Of a DNA stretch of 64,000 nt, positions 24,201-35,427 are shown piece after piece. The stretch's first letter is position 1, and each line of letters begins with the position of its first letter. A program made the translations under genes and the position numbers. Under the pieces are notes generated by a model. The model saw nothing but the letters and a program-made list of their open reading frames with translations. It ran no database searches and was not told the DNA's origin. Where the stretch lies: the NCBI GenBank assembly GCA_023614405.1, contig CM042691.1:179710927-179774926 (forward strand). The letters run 5' to 3'. The DNA is from Avena insularis (Eukaryota > Streptophyta > Magnoliopsida > Poales > Poaceae).

Positions 24201-25832
24201 GCGCGAGACGGCGACGGCGAGGATGTCTGGGGGGTTGGGGAGCTCACCGTGAGGGCGTCGGTGGCGATGGATCGGGTCGGCGAGCAGTGGATCGACGGCG
24301 AGGCAGACGGACGGCGATCTAGGGTTTCGCGGCGGCCTCGTCGGTGTTCTTCGGCTCCGGAGCTCCTCCTCTGCGACGGCGCGTACAGGGCGAAGCAGGG
24401 GGTTGTCCTCGGACTCCTCGGTCACCTCCACGCCACGCTCGCCCGCTGGCTCGAGGGTTCGGTGGTGGACAGACGGTGGCCGGCGTTGGGTAGACGTTGG
24501 CGTCGGTGGAGAGGGAGGGGAGGAGCGGCAGGGCGCCCTTGGGGTAGATCTGGGGCAAAGGGGAGCCGTGGGGCGGTGGTAAAGCAGAGGGAGGGAGGCT
24601 GATGCCGTGGGGAGCAGGTAGACGATAAAGGTGGCTCGGCCACCTTTTCTTCCTCCTCCTCACGTGCTCGGTAGGGAGGCCAGGCAGGGGCAGGTGAGGG
24701 GCTTCCAGGTGGGGTCGACGTGAGGGCAAGGAGGCAGGGACAGGCTCGGGCTGGGGGCCCCTAGGGCAGAGAGAGAGGGCTAGGGAGAGAGAGGTGAGGC
24801 TCGGGTAGATTGGTACTAGGGTCGGGTTAGGGTTTTAGGAGATTGAAAACTCCAAACTAGATCAAGCACCAACATGTGGAGAGAGAGAGAGAAAGATGAG
24901 GGGAGAGATGGTACTCCTTTTTGGCAAGCTCAAGCAAACACAAGATCATACTCAAGCTAGACCATAAAGAGGGATAGGTGGGGTCATGGTTTTGAGCAAG
25001 CTCAACTAAGACCAAGCCCAAAAGAAGGATAGAGGTAGAGAGAGAGATGATCCACTCGAAAAACAAATAGAAGCCAAAAGTCTAGGCAAAAGGTGGTACT
25101 TGCATGGCCCATGCAAAACTAATTTAATGCCATGTTATTCTTGTGAAAACAATAACATTAACCATGACATTGTTCGTTTGCATTTCCAAGGTGGAATAAA
25201 GCCAAGCAAAAGAATTAACAAGGATGCCCATGTGGAGTAGATGGAGATGACCATTTTGATATACAATGGGACTTGCTAGTGTGTATATGCCACTAGGTGG
25301 TTAATAAGCCCACAAAATATTCCAACATGATGATCACCCCAAAACAACACATATGGGAGCTAGAATTAGGGTTCCACCCACAAGGCATGCAAAGGTGGCC
25401 ATGTGGCTCTCATATATCAATAATGTGAAAACAAAATGATGCCAAGATGAGAGCATGTGGAAAAGAATTGGATCCATCCCAACCCACATGAGCTAGAGGT
25501 AAAACCAATAAGTGCCAAGCTCATATTTAGTTGGATGGTGGAATTATAAGGTGGTGAAAGAAAGGTGGAGTCAATAAGAGACATGCCCCCAACTCAACTT
25601 GGGCATTTAAACAATATATCAAGAACCAAATACAATATCAAGAGGCAAATACAATTACTAATGCATATGAGATAAGAACCAAAACAAGAAGGGTTTTATA
25701 TGATGCTCAAATGCAAGGAGGCATGATGACATGAGAATGATGTAATGATGATGCAACAATTATATATTTGAAGTAGCCATTATATTACTAGACCAAGTAG
25801 CATTACAATTGTTAGACAATTGGGATGCTACA
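21251..25832 (-). repeat. Element D 5' LTR (4,582 bp)
   Basis: Pairs with 11429-15905. Termini TGTAACTACC and GGGATGCTACA are identical to the partner. Conserved inverted-repeat block about 22128-22210, GC-rich region 23640-24800, GA microsatellite about 24880-24894. In its GC-rich parts it retains CG-rich strings that the 3' LTR lacks. Confidence 0.93.
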
Positions 25833-25837
25833 CTACT

Positions 25838-26745
25838 TCTCCTTTACGACTCAGAATCTTGAATGGTCCAACATATCTCGGGGCCAATTTTCCTTTGACT
25901 CCAAATCTTTTCACTCCACGAAGTGGTGACACTCTAAGATAAGCTCTATCACCCACTTCATAGGTGACTTCTCTACGCTTAGGATCTGCGTAGCTCTTCT
26001 GTCGGGACTGTGCTATCTTCAATCTGTCCTTAACTAGATTGACTTTCTCTTCAGCCTCTTTGATTAGTTCTGGTCCAAACAGATTTCTTTCTCCCACACC
26101 ATTCCATAACAATGGGGTGGTACACTTTCTCCCATAGAGAAATTCAAATGGCGCCATCTCAATACTGGCTTGATAGTTGTTATTGTAAGAGAATTCTGCG
26201 TAAGGCAGAATTTCATCCCAACTGGCTCCATAGTCTAGGGAACATGCCCTCAACATATCTTCAAGAATCTGGTTGGTCCTTTCTGTTTGTCCATCAGTCT
26301 GAGGATCAAAAGCAGTGCTGAATTCCAACCTCGTTCCCAATGACTCATGTAGTTGCCTCCAAAAATGAGAAGTGAATTGAGTTCCCCTATCAGACACAAT
26401 ACTCTTGGGTACTCCATGCAGACATACAATCCTACTCATATAGATCTTGGCTAACTTAGCACTTGTATAGTTTGTCTTTACAGGTATGAAATGAGCCACT
26501 TTAGTTAGGCGATCCACTACTACCCAAATAGAATCATATTCTGACCTGGTCCTTGGCAATCCAGTGATGAAATCCATGCCAATCTTGTCCCACTTCCAAT
26601 CAGGAATAGGTAGTGGTTGTAACAATCCTGCTGGTTTCTGATGTTCCGATTTCACTCTACTACATACATCACAGAAAGCAATAAGTTCGGCGATGTCCTT
26701 CTTGAGATTATTCCACCAAAATCTTTCTTTCATATCCATGTACAT
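25838..26745 (-). CDS. Element C integrase core, cut by element D
   Basis: Open segment of about 300 codons within the C polyprotein. It includes the CDVC half of the zinc region, then D58 (MDFITG), D119 (SDRGTQF) and E155 (QTDGQTER), with 35 residues between the last two, so the DD35E triad is complete. It continues through NNNYQ and PFEFLYGRKC to the GPY/F-type GKLAPRYVGPFKI, where element D interrupts it. The rest of the protein is at 11080-11423. The His pair of the zinc region lies just upstream, before the first Met of this segment. Confidence 0.9.
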
Positions 26746-27640
26746 TTTGGTGTTACCCGTATGAATGGAATATGGTGAGTTATGTGCTTCTTGTAAAATC
26801 AGTTTCCGAAGCTCCGGATCTTGTGGAACACAGATACGTTTTCCATACCATAAAGTACCCTGTTCGTCTTCATGGAATCCTTTGGCTTTTCCTTTGCTAA
26901 TCTTTTCCTTAATCTCTTTAATTTCCTTATCTGTCTTTTGGGCTTATTTGATTTTGTCCAACAAAGTGGGTTGGACATCCAATGACATGAGATGTCCCTC
27001 AGGCACAATTTACAATCTGAGATCTCTAAATTGGGCACACAGATCATCTGGCAACTCTCCCTTAGTAAGGCCATTCACAAAAACCTTACGGCTTAGAGCA
27101 TCTGCTACAACATTTTCTTTCTGGGGTGGTATTGCAAACTCAAGTCATAGTCCTTGATGAGTTCTAGCCATCTTCTTTGTCTCATGTTGATTTCTTTCTG
27201 AGTGAAGATATACTTCAAACTTTTGTGATCTGTGAACACTTCACATCACTTTCCCAAAAGATAGTGTCTCCATGTTTTGAGTGCATGGAAAACAGAGGCT
27301 AACTCTAAATCATGAGTAGGGTAATTTACCTCATGAGTTTTGAGTTGTCTCGAGGCATAAGCCACAACTTTCCCTTCTTGCATTAGCACTGCACCTAATC
27401 CTTGATGAGACGCATCACAATACACTTGGAATCTTTCTCCAAATCTGGCAGACACAAGACTGGTGCTGTCACTAGTCTCTTCTTCAATTCTTGGAAACTG
27501 AGTTCACATCCTTCAGACCAAGCAAATTTCTTGTCTTTCTTTAGTAACTCTGTCATTGGTTTAGCTACTTTGGAGAAATTCTCAATAAATCTTCTGTAGT
27601 ATCCTGCCAAGCCAAGGAAACTACGAACCTCTTTTACTGA
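26746..27640 (-). pseudogene. Element C RNase H and RT-integrase connector, several frames
   Basis: Pieces in different frames: [18 protein letters not shown] (RT thumb/connection, 27395-27610), [15 protein letters not shown] with [10 protein letters not shown] (RNase H, 27246-27455, ending in TGA after HYLLGK), and a connector toward the integrase zinc region (26799-27074). At least two frameshifts (about 27440 and 27660) and further stops (about 27011 and 26944) break it. The domain order is normal for gypsy pol. Confidence 0.8.
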
Positions 27641-29973
27641 CTTAGGATATTCCCATTCGATTCTGGTGACACTTTAGCAGGATCAACTGCTACACCATCT
27701 CCTGACACAATGTGTCCAAGAAATCCAACTTCATTTAACCAAAATTCACACTTGCTGAATTTGGCATACAGCTTATGCTCTCTAAGCTTCTCAAGTATCA
27801 AACACAAATGTCCTTCATGCTCTTCTTTGCTCTTGAAGTAGATTAAAATGTCATCGATGAAAACAACAACAAACTTGTCAAGGAACTCCATGAACACCTT
27901 GTTCATCATATTCATAAAGTATGCTGGTGCATTGGTCAAACCAAATGGCATCATGGTGTACTCATACAATCCATACCTAGTGGTGAAAGCTGTCTTAGGT
28001 ATGTCTTGTTCACTTATCTTAAGCTGAAAATATCCTGATCGGAGATCAATCTTTGACAACACATAGGGTCCTTCTAGCTGATCAAACAAGTCATTGATTC
28101 TAGGCAAAGGGTATTTGTTCTTGATAGTCACCTCATTGAGTGAACGGTAATCTATGCATAACCTTTGACTTCTATCCTTCTTTTCCACAAACAAGACTGG
28201 TGCTCCCCAGGATGAAGAACTTGGTTGAATAAATCCTTTCTGCAACTGTTCTCCAAGTTGTTTCTTGAGTTCTTTCAACTCATCAACTGACATCTTGTAA
28301 GGTCTCTTTGCTATTGGTCCCGATCCTGGTAGCAAATCAATCAGAAACTCCACATCTCTATCTGGTGGCATTCCTGGTAATTCTTCCGGAAATACATCCG
28401 GATATTCACTCACAATTGGAACACTATCTATGCTAACCCCCTTAAGAGAATTTAGCTTACTCCCTTTCAGTTTGAAATTAGACTTGAATCTTATCCGTTT
28501 CTTTTCCGGGGTTGTGAGTGCAACAGTTCGATTAGCACAATCTAGTACTCCTTCATACTTGGTCATCCAATCCATTCCCAAAATTACATCGAGTCCTTGG
28601 GAATCTAGGATTATCAGACTCACTGGAAACTTATGCTTTCCAAACAATATTACTAGATCCCGGCATCCAAGACTCACTATCATATCTCCACCTGGAGAAC
28701 ATAGTTTTATTGGACACCCAATGTTTTCAGTTGGAAACCCATTTCTATCAACAAATGCTTTTGATATGAATGAATGTGATGCACCAGTATCAAAAAGAAC
28801 AAGTGCTGGAATAGAATTGAGTTTGAACTTACCAGCCATAGCATCGGACTCCTCATAAATTTCTTCCACATTGATGTGGTTCACTTGTCCCTTTTGGAAA
28901 GGGTTGGGTTTGTTGGGTCCTTCAACTTTCTTTTCTGGGCATTCATTTGCATAATTCCCCATCTTCTTGCACTTGAAACATTCAACCTGACTAAGATCCT
29001 TCTTGAAAGGCTGGCTTCCACTACCACTTCCACTTCCATTGTGGTGGTTCTTGTACCCACTCTTGTGATTCTTGTACTTGTCATTGTCATGACTACGGTG
29101 ATGCTTGTTGTCATGATGACGGTTGTGTTTGTGGTGGCTGTTGTACTTTCCATGCTTGTGGGATCCAGAATTCCCACTATCATCATAATGGGAACGCTTG
29201 TGAGACGATCCCGAGCTGTGCTTGTCAGAGTGCTTCCTCTTCCTGCTTTCAACCTGTTTCATCTTACTCTCCAAGACGACAGCCTTGTCACAAAGAGACT
29301 GATAATTCGGGACATAGGCCACAGATAGCTGCAGGTTCAGTTCGTAGTTCAATCCTTTGAGGAACTTCTCTTTCCTCTTAGCATCAGTGTCAACTTCGTC
29401 CGGTGCATAACGCGCCAGATTGTTGAACTCCTCAATATATTCAGCCACGCTGCGGTGGTGCTGCCTCAAGTTATGAAATTCCTTCTTCTTCAAACTCATC
29501 ACTCCGGGTGAGATGTGAGAAGTACGGAAACCATATTCAAAGATAGCCCATGTCACATCCTCAATGTGAGTGGTGATCTGGAAGTTATCCCACCAAGTAG
29601 CTGCTGGTCCTTCCAACAAGTGTGCTGCAAACCTGACTTTCTCCTCGTCGGTAGAGCCGACGGTTACCAAATCCTTGTTCAATGAGCGTAGCCAATCATT
29701 GGCCACCATGGGATCAGTAGTTCCTGAGAACTTTGCTGGCCTCAGTCTTAGGAATCTGGTGAGCATGTCAAAACCTGGTGGATTATTCTGATTGTTGTTG
29801 TTGTTGTTGTTATTATTATTATTATTATTGTTGTTGTTGTTATTGTTGTTGTTCTGATTCTGCATAAAGGTGGTCATCATCTGCATCAGCTGTGTCTGAG
29901 CTGTCATCAGCTGCTGCATCTCTGGGGTGACATTGTTGTTGTTCGGGTTGGGGTTGGCACGTCGAGGAGGCAT
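27634..29973 (-). CDS. Element C gag-protease-RT polyprotein, open for 779 aa
   Basis: Starts [12 protein letters not shown] long asparagine tract follows at about residues 41-64, then the Retrotrans_gag region (ATWWDNF; a [12 protein letters not shown] basic stretch). A His/Lys/Ser-rich linker covers about 240-320. The zinc knuckle has C332, C335 and C345, but the expected His at 340 is Asn. Protease D395 lies in DTGASHS, followed by [10 protein letters not shown] has LCIDYRSLN and KYPLPRI, and its catalytic box is FIDD at 705-708. The frame leaves the family after VDPAK near 27665, giving a false C-terminus. gag and pol share one frame here, unlike in element D. Confidence 0.92.
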   Translation of the reverse strand: MPPRRANPNPNNNNVTPEMQQLMTAQTQLMQMMTTFMQNQNNNNNNNNNNNNNNNNNNNNNQNNPPGFDMLTRFLRLRPAKFSGTTDPMVANDWLRSLNKDLVTVGSTDEEKVRFAAHLLEGPAATWWDNFQITTHIEDVTWAIFEYGFRTSHISPGVMSLKKKEFHNLRQHHRSVAEYIEEFNNLARYAPDEVDTDAKRKEKFLKGLNYELNLQLSVAYVPNYQSLCDKAVVLESKMKQVESRKRKHSDKHSSGSSHKRSHYDDSGNSGSHKHGKYNSHHKHNRHHDNKHHRSHDNDKYKNHKSGYKNHHNGSGSGSGSQPFKKDLSQVECFKCKKMGNYANECPEKKVEGPNKPNPFQKGQVNHINVEEIYEESDAMAGKFKLNSIPALVLFDTGASHSFISKAFVDRNGFPTENIGCPIKLCSPGGDMIVSLGCRDLVILFGKHKFPVSLIILDSQGLDVILGMDWMTKYEGVLDCANRTVALTTPEKKRIRFKSNFKLKGSKLNSLKGVSIDSVPIVSEYPDVFPEELPGMPPDRDVEFLIDLLPGSGPIAKRPYKMSVDELKELKKQLGEQLQKGFIQPSSSSWGAPVLFVEKKDRSQRLCIDYRSLNEVTIKNKYPLPRINDLFDQLEGPYVLSKIDLRSGYFQLKISEQDIPKTAFTTRYGLYEYTMMPFGLTNAPAYFMNMMNKVFMEFLDKFVVVFIDDILIYFKSKEEHEGHLCLILEKLREHKLYAKFSKCEFWLNEVGFLGHIVSGDGVAVDPAKVSPESNGNILSQ
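29788..29856 (-). repeat. AAC/AAT trinucleotide tract encoding poly-Asn in C gag
   Basis: The plus strand shows TTG and TTA triplets in blocks, so the repeat on the coding strand mixes AAC and AAT, giving more than 20 Asn in a row. It sits between the N-terminal Met/Gln-rich segment and the capsid core. Confidence 0.85.
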
Positions 29974-30198
29974 CTGTGGTTTTCAATAAGGATAAGAATG
30001 AGATACCCATAGATGCTTAACATGCACAATACATCACACAGACAATCATAAACAAACATCAAAATAACAAAAGTTCAACAACATAGACAACAAGTTTGAA
30101 AAGAAAACACACCAATAGCAAGCCATCCACATGTTGGATGATCATTGCGACTCAATAATCAAAAGTATGGTAAATATAAGATAAATGAGTAGTCATCA

Positions 30199-31008
30199 CT
30201 ACTCCTCTGCATCAACCTCCTCATCAACAAGTGTAAGACCTGCATTCTCCATAGCGGTCTTGTATTCCTCAACATTGGTAGTCAAGGCCTCTACTTTGGC
30301 TTTGAGAGCCCTCTTCTGTGAACGAAGTCTCTCAATCACCACCTGCTGATGCTCGAGCTCGAAGTCCTTGGCCTCTAGTTCTGCAGTCATCTCTCGAATC
30401 CTCTTGTTCCTATCTTGGACTCTTTTCTCTTGACTCTTGAACTTTCTATCCTGACTCTCAAACTTGGCCTCCATTTCCTTGACTATCTCATCTTGCTCCG
30501 CGAAGAGCTTGTCCTTCTCACGAAGCTGCACCTGGAGTTCGTCATTTCTAAGCATGACGTTGGTCCTATCAGTATCTAGGTGCCTAAGAAGAACCTCTAA
30601 GTCCTGGAGGTCTAGATGAATCGGCTCTGCCGTCTCTCTAGCAGTATCCTCGAAGTCAATGGCCTCACCATCCTCGTCACGTCTACCGAAGGCGTGGAAG
30701 TGAGTACCTCTAATCTCCCGAGAGTGTCTCCCTAACAAACGTCTAAGCAAATCCTGCATGACTACCTCTAGGCCTCTCTCCTTGTCATCATGCATAAGCT
30801 TGAAGGTGATAGACTCCATGGCTGGCTTAGTCTGGCGTCCTGGCTGAGTAACCTTGAAACCCCAAAGGTCCTTCCTATCGAACTTGGTGAGGGGAAGCAT
30901 CCTAATGCTAGGAAGCGGAAGATTGAGCACACTAGTGAGCTCAAAAAGACGAGTGCCGAAACGAGTTCCCTTGAACTCTTCAGCCGTGCTGATGGTAACA
31001 TTAGGCAT
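30199..31008 (-). CDS. Element C accessory ORF upstream of gag, 269 aa, coiled coil, unknown function
   Basis: Full-length open frame from an ATG at 31008 to a stop at 30199, sense to the element, between the primer site and gag. I do not recognise the family. The N-terminal half (about 1-125) looks globular and ends in RRLLGRHSREIRGTHFH plus an acidic DEDGE turn. From about 135 to 255 it is rich in Glu, Lys, Arg, Gln and Leu with heptad-like spacing (KDKLFAEQDEIVKEM; RVQDRNKRIREM), a strong coiled-coil candidate. Element E has a related ORF in the same place (44180-44818) with RLCGQSFNQIKGTRFEF. Conservation of position and motif suggests an element-encoded protein, not a chance ORF. Expression is unknown. 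Confidence 0.7.
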   Translation of the reverse strand: MPNVTISTAEEFKGTRFGTRLFELTSVLNLPLPSIRMLPLTKFDRKDLWGFKVTQPGRQTKPAMESITFKLMHDDKERGLEVVMQDLLRRLLGRHSREIRGTHFHAFGRRDEDGEAIDFEDTARETAEPIHLDLQDLEVLLRHLDTDRTNVMLRNDELQVQLREKDKLFAEQDEIVKEMEAKFESQDRKFKSQEKRVQDRNKRIREMTAELEAKDFELEHQQVVIERLRSQKRALKAKVEALTTNVEEYKTAMENAGLTLVDEEVDAEE

Positions 31009-31217
31009 CTATTTTATAAGATAGAAAAAGTTAGAATCAACACAGATAGAGAAAATCATAAGACAAAGCATCACAAGCATATTTTGGAAATCAAACACAC
31101 AAGTCATGGCATACATAAAACCATTACAAGCATCCAAGGTTCAACATAACTTAGACAAAAATTTTGGAAATAAAATGATAAGTGTGGTGGTCCAACTAAC
31201 GAAGTACGTTACAACTC

Positions 31218-31715
31218 TCACTCACTAGACAAAATGGCTATCAAAGCATCCTTAGTAGCCATCTTCCTATCTTGATCACAAGATTCCAAAATCAAGTCTA
31301 TGATGTCTTCCCTTAGTTGTTGGTTGGCAGTTTCCAACTCTTGGGTATGCTTCTTTTCTTCCCTGAGGTCATTTTGGGTGTTAAGCATTCTGCACTTGAG
31401 TCTTTCACCAAGCTCTTTGATGGCCTTCCAAGCTGCATCCCTTGCAGAATCAAAGAATGTGGTGTGCATCACTGAGTTGGTGACCATGCAGAATCCTGAT
31501 TCTTTGTGGTTGTCTTCCTTGTTTTTGTACAAGCGAAGTTGCACCCACCAATATTCTTCTCCTTCATCCATCATAGGGAAACCTTTGTACACAGCTGCAC
31601 CATGTATCCCCATGGTAACCATAAGGTTCTTGAGGGCCTTTGGAAATTCAGTCTCACACTCTAGGGTCATGGTCATGAGTGGTCCCTTCCTTACGGCTTT
31701 GTTGATGGAGTTCAT
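31218..31715 (-). CDS. Element C accessory ORF, first after the leader, 165 aa, unknown function
   Basis: Open from ATG at 31715 to a stop at 31218, sense to the element, 134 bp after the primer site and about 200 bp before the 269-aa ORF. The N-terminal ~100 residues look globular (EEYWWVQLRLYKNKE; SARDAAWKAIKELGERL). The C-terminal ~55 residues are charged and probably helical (EEKKHTQELETANQQLRED). I recognise no domain. I see no counterpart in elements D or E. It could be the N-terminal portion of a formerly longer protein joined with the next ORF, since both end in helical segments. Confidence 0.55.
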   Translation of the reverse strand: MNSINKAVRKGPLMTMTLECETEFPKALKNLMVTMGIHGAAVYKGFPMMDEGEEYWWVQLRLYKNKEDNHKESGFCMVTNSVMHTTFFDSARDAAWKAIKELGERLKCRMLNTQNDLREEKKHTQELETANQQLREDIIDLILESCDQDRKMATKDALIAILSSE

Positions 31716-31848
31716 CTACAAATAGAGATGAGAAATAAGAATTAGAAAAGTTTACGAGAAGGAAAATACAAGTGTGGAAATTGTTGAAATTTTTTCCTTA
31801 CTGGTTTCTAATCCAATCCTAGGGTCATAATCCTACAGGCAACACAGT

Positions 31849-31860
31849 GCTCTGATACCA
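31849..31860 (-). other. Primer binding site of element C (initiator Met tRNA)
   Basis: The sense strand reads TGGTATCAGAGC, the standard plant iMet complement, two bases inside the 5' LTR edge. Confidence 0.9.
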
Positions 31861-31862
31861 TC

Positions 31863-34800
31863 TGTAAGATCCCTCCCTTTATAAAGGTAAGGATCCCTGT
31901 GATTGCAATGCTTGTCCCTGGATCAATGCTAGCATCCACAGTTTAAGATGAAGTGCACAGAAACAAAGGTCATTATTACGTATCATTCCAGAGACAAACA
32001 TAGTCTTTTACTCCATGGCCACAGACCTAATACAAGAGTTCAAATATATAATAAGATAAATAAGTCTTCATCTTCATGTGCCATAGGCAAGCATGTTGAG
32101 TGTAGACTCATAACCCCTAATCATCATCAGAATAACCTGCAACATCACAAGTTACAGCCACAGTGGGTCAATACATTGGAATAGTATTGGCAAGTGATAC
32201 CTTAGTAGAATATTAGCATCTAGATACTACATGAATTTGGCTAAGTGTAGCTTAGGCTTGCTTTGCTCAAAATAGGTTTTACCTATCAGTTGAAAACACT
32301 AAGTTTTTCTTTGACAAAACTTTCCCAAGGAATCACCAATAGAAATTGGTGAACCTTCACCCTTGTTCAACCACAAGTTTTAACTTAGAAATTGGGATGC
32401 GTAGATTCTTGATAGCTTCTATGTCTTGATGCTCAAGTTGTCCAATACCAGGGACATGGCTAAGTACTTAGATTCTTCCATCTGCAGAGGTTGTGCACTT
32501 TCCCCATAAGACTTGATTTTCACCAAGACAGGATCTTTCGGAAGCCTTCCCTTAGACCAAATGGACGCGCTCCAAACCTATCATCCCACTACCACCAACT
32601 GTCCAAATGGCTAAGTTATTGCAACCTATATGATCCAGGCAAAGCCCATAATGCCATGTGGCTGCACTAGAAGCTTCTTAACATATGGCATCTCAAATCC
32701 CTTTGTTCCTGGGTGGCTTTCCACAAGTGAGATACACAAGGTAAACCATAGAATGGGCCTTGTGTAACCACTCAACACAAACCAATCTTTCCATTCCACC
32801 CAGGTGTTTCATTCTTAGTTGTTTTATTAAGCAAAACTTAAGTCCAAAGACTTATAAATATTTCTCATAGCATGAATATATAACCACCCTTGGTTGCTAC
32901 TAGCTAGGCTAAGCATGGCAATGGTAAGCATCTTAACTTAGAGAAATTTCTAACAATTCTACAACTACTAGGATTTCCCATGCATAGCATATAGATACTT
33001 ATCCAAAATATTCATGCAAGTCCTATACAAAATATTTCTAGTGCATAGCTGAAAAATATAGGAATAAAATCATGAAGCACCACTTGCCTTGGTAGTTTGG
33101 GGAGTTGCAACAATATTCACAACCACAATCACTATTAGCACCAAAATCTACACATAAAATAAGGCACCAAAAATCACATAACAAAATATATACAAACAAA
33201 AATATATGAATTGATGCAAATGCCATGTGATGATTTTTCTACACCAAACAAGACAAGTGTACAGTACTAAAACATAAACAAGTCCAAGATACTCAAAATA
33301 AACTTTATTTGATCCTTAAAACATTTTTCAAATTATTTATATAACCAAAATAATCCTACACAAGTTTCTGCAAAACAACCATTTTTAAAGAGGAAAAACA
33401 TTAAACACATTGCATAAACAAAATGGGTTTTCTCTCCTGATTCCAATGAAATAAAATTTGTAAAATTTGAACGCGTGGATCAAAAGTTATGAATTTTACA
33501 AGTTTGGTTAACTAATAGATCAAATTTCTGTTTTAAATTTAAACTCAGGCCACGCGGTGCTCTCTGATTCGTCGGTACCGCTTCACACGGATCGACCAGT
33601 GTGGACCGCATGATCTAAATGAAATCGCACGGCCAGATCTAACTCGTACCCCTTCGCTTAAGCCATCTATCAGATGCGTTGGATCTAGATCTAACGGTCC
33701 AGATCTAACAGACCTACAACGGGCGGCGCTGCGACGGTGGCTGGCGGCGGCGCGCTCGGGCGGTGATGTTGCTGGCGATACAGGAAGCGAGGAAGACAGT
33801 GGAATAGCTCACCGAGTTCGCGTGATGACGCTGGTGCTCGAGGTGGTCTTCGTTGGCGAAGTGGCGCACCGTGGAGGTCGCTGGGGCTCGTCGGAGTTGT
33901 GCGCAGCGTCGGGTGCTTGCAGACGTCGTCGTTGCCGAAGATTTGGACCGCCCTAGCTCGAACTAGATGTATCTGGGGGTGCGCAAGGTCACGGTGAGCA
34001 TGATAGTATCGAGGAGAAGACAAGGGGCGCTCAGAGATTATCGTGATTTCTCACCGGAGATGAGAGAGGCGTCGGGCACTTGCGGTGGATGTCGAATCCG
34101 TCGATCTAGGTCACGAGCAGACAAAACAAAAGCATGACATGAGTCGCGTGATCAAGGGAAGCATGCTAGCATGAACGAGACAGAGTGGGGTGGACGGAGC
34201 TTACCGAATCGCCCGCCGGAGTGGCTCGGTACTGCGGCGGGGCAAGTGAGATTGTGGGCAGCCTGGTGGCGGAGTGGGGGTGCTGAGTGAGGGGAAATGG
34301 TCGCAGAGGTGTGGGGGTTAAATAGTCGGAGCAGGGGCGAGAATCACGCACAACATCAATGGGATTTAAGAGCATTTGCGTCGGGAGGAAACGGCTGCGG
34401 CGGCGCTGGTCGCAGGCGTGATTTGGGGAAGATGAGCTGACGTGGCTACGGGGCCCAGTGGTCAGCGAGGGGGTGTGCATGAGCGCGGTGAGAAACAGAG
34501 AGGGAGGGGAAAACCCGGGTGGGCTGCTTCGTCTGTTGGGCTGAAAAGCTGGCGCCAGGCCCAGTTCTGATTTCTAATTTCTTTTCTTTTTCTAAATTCA
34601 TTTTTAGGAATCTTTTTCAAATGAAATCAAAAGCATTTGAATTCCAAACTTTTCTGGATTTTTGTAAAGTGTAAACTTCATATTTTTGGGCATAAAACCT
34701 TGCTGTCTTATTAGAATTTCTTGGTCCTTTTGAAAATTCAAAAATAAACAGTGCCTCAGCACATGATTTGATAAAGATATATAAATGGTTTAAAACCATA

Positions 34801-34979
34801 TTTTGTTTTTGGAAATTTTGTTCAAGCTTTGAAACTCATTAAACAATCCTATGATCACACAACAAAGGTTTTGAAACAATTATTCTCTCACTAGAGAGTA
34901 ACATTGGATCAAAGCTTGTTCACATGAAATGCATGGATGATATGCAAAGCTTTGAAAACATGATTTTAGGGATGTTGCA
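31863..34979 (-). repeat. Element C 5' LTR (3,117 bp)
   Basis: Pairs with 7890-11067. Its outer end reads GGGATGTTGCA, a T-to-C change (sense strand: TGCAAC) against the TTACA of the partner. It lacks about 60 bp near 34930 that the partner has. Conserved inverted-repeat block 32430-32502; TATA-like run 32042-32054. Confidence 0.92.
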
Positions 34980-34984
34980 GAAAT

Positions 34985-35232
34985 TCCAGGATGGGTATGT
35001 TTGATGTTAGTATCAGTTCGGTTCTGAATAGGTCTTTCTTATCTCTCTCTGATAGCCAATAGATGTATCGAGTCTCTAAAGGTTTTAGTGCATACTTCGC
35101 TATCCCTTTAGTCCACCATACCTATGTAGGCGGAGAGCCACCGAATTCTAAGACTCGCCGTGTACTGGCCTCAGTACTGACCGCTCTCATTTTTCCTTTG
35201 CCAGATATCGGCTCCTCTTTTGTTTAAGTAGG
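34985..35232 (+). repeat. Solo LTR B, segment 2 of 3
   Basis: Continues B after element C. Positions 34985-35130 match the reverse complement of F at about 48360-48495 (CAGGATGGGTATGTTTG, the GATAGCC and ATAGATG stretch). The last ~100 bp (35130-35232) are diverged. The segment ends in GTAGG, the TSD of element E. Confidence 0.82.
35228..35232. repeat. TSD GTAGG (left) of element E
   Basis: GTAGG here and at 62017-62021 flanks element E. Confidence 0.9.
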
Positions 35233-35414
35233 TGTCAACACCCAGATTTTTAATCCCAGATTCCTGTTATGCCGTACATCGCAATCCCAGGATTACCATT
35301 TTGCGAGACATGACAAATTGGTACCATAGTTCATCATCCATTACAAACCATACATAAGGTATTACAACAAATAAAGGATCTCATGATCCAGTCTTAATAC
35401 ATTCAAAGTAGCGG

Positions 35415-35427
35415 AATAATATAATAA
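35415..35427 (-). promoter_or_regulatory. Candidate TATA box in the E LTR
   Basis: The sense strand reads TTATTATATTATT, about 185 bp from the LTR 3' end, in a position comparable to the runs in C and F. Confidence 0.35.

Larger units (their letters stand above)
11429..25832 (-). mobile_element. Element D: complete Ty3/gypsy chromovirus-type retrotransposon nested in C
   Basis: Minus strand, 14.4 kb. 5' LTR 21251-25832, primer site 21238-21248, leader about 20374-21237, gag 19609-20373, protease-RT 17829-19847 in another frame, broken RNase H about 17450-17828, integrase 16366-17418, integrase C-terminus and chromodomain 15943-16341, polypurine tract 15906-15920, 3' LTR 11429-15905. The TSD is CTACT. 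It belongs to the same branch as element A, which aligns to it. Several frameshifts and stops disable it. Away from short disputed patches its LTRs look almost identical, which fits its position as a younger insertion than C. Confidence 0.93.
7890..34979 (-). mobile_element. Element C: complete Ty3/gypsy chromovirus-type retrotransposon, split by element D
   Basis: Minus strand. 5' LTR 31863-34979, primer site 31849-31860, two sense ORFs upstream of gag (31218-31715, 30199-31008), gag-protease-RT 27634-29973, broken RNase H (about 27100-27640), integrase 26745 to 25838, then element D, then integrase C-terminus and chromodomain 11423 to 11080, polypurine tract 11068-11082 and 3' LTR 7890-11067. 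The flanking TSD is GAAAT. Without D the element is about 12.7 kb. Frameshifts in RT/RNase H, stops, and the D insertion make it non-functional. Gene order (integrase after RNase H, chromodomain last) is that of a chromovirus; LTR size and sequence suggest the Del/Tekay branch, by inference only. Confidence 0.92.

Noticed and set aside
28876..29328. Plus-strand 150-codon Val/Leu-rich frame and the minus-strand 123-codon Thr/Met-rich frame
   Set aside because: Shadows of the His/Lys-rich linker of C gag. The gag frame is the one with family motifs.
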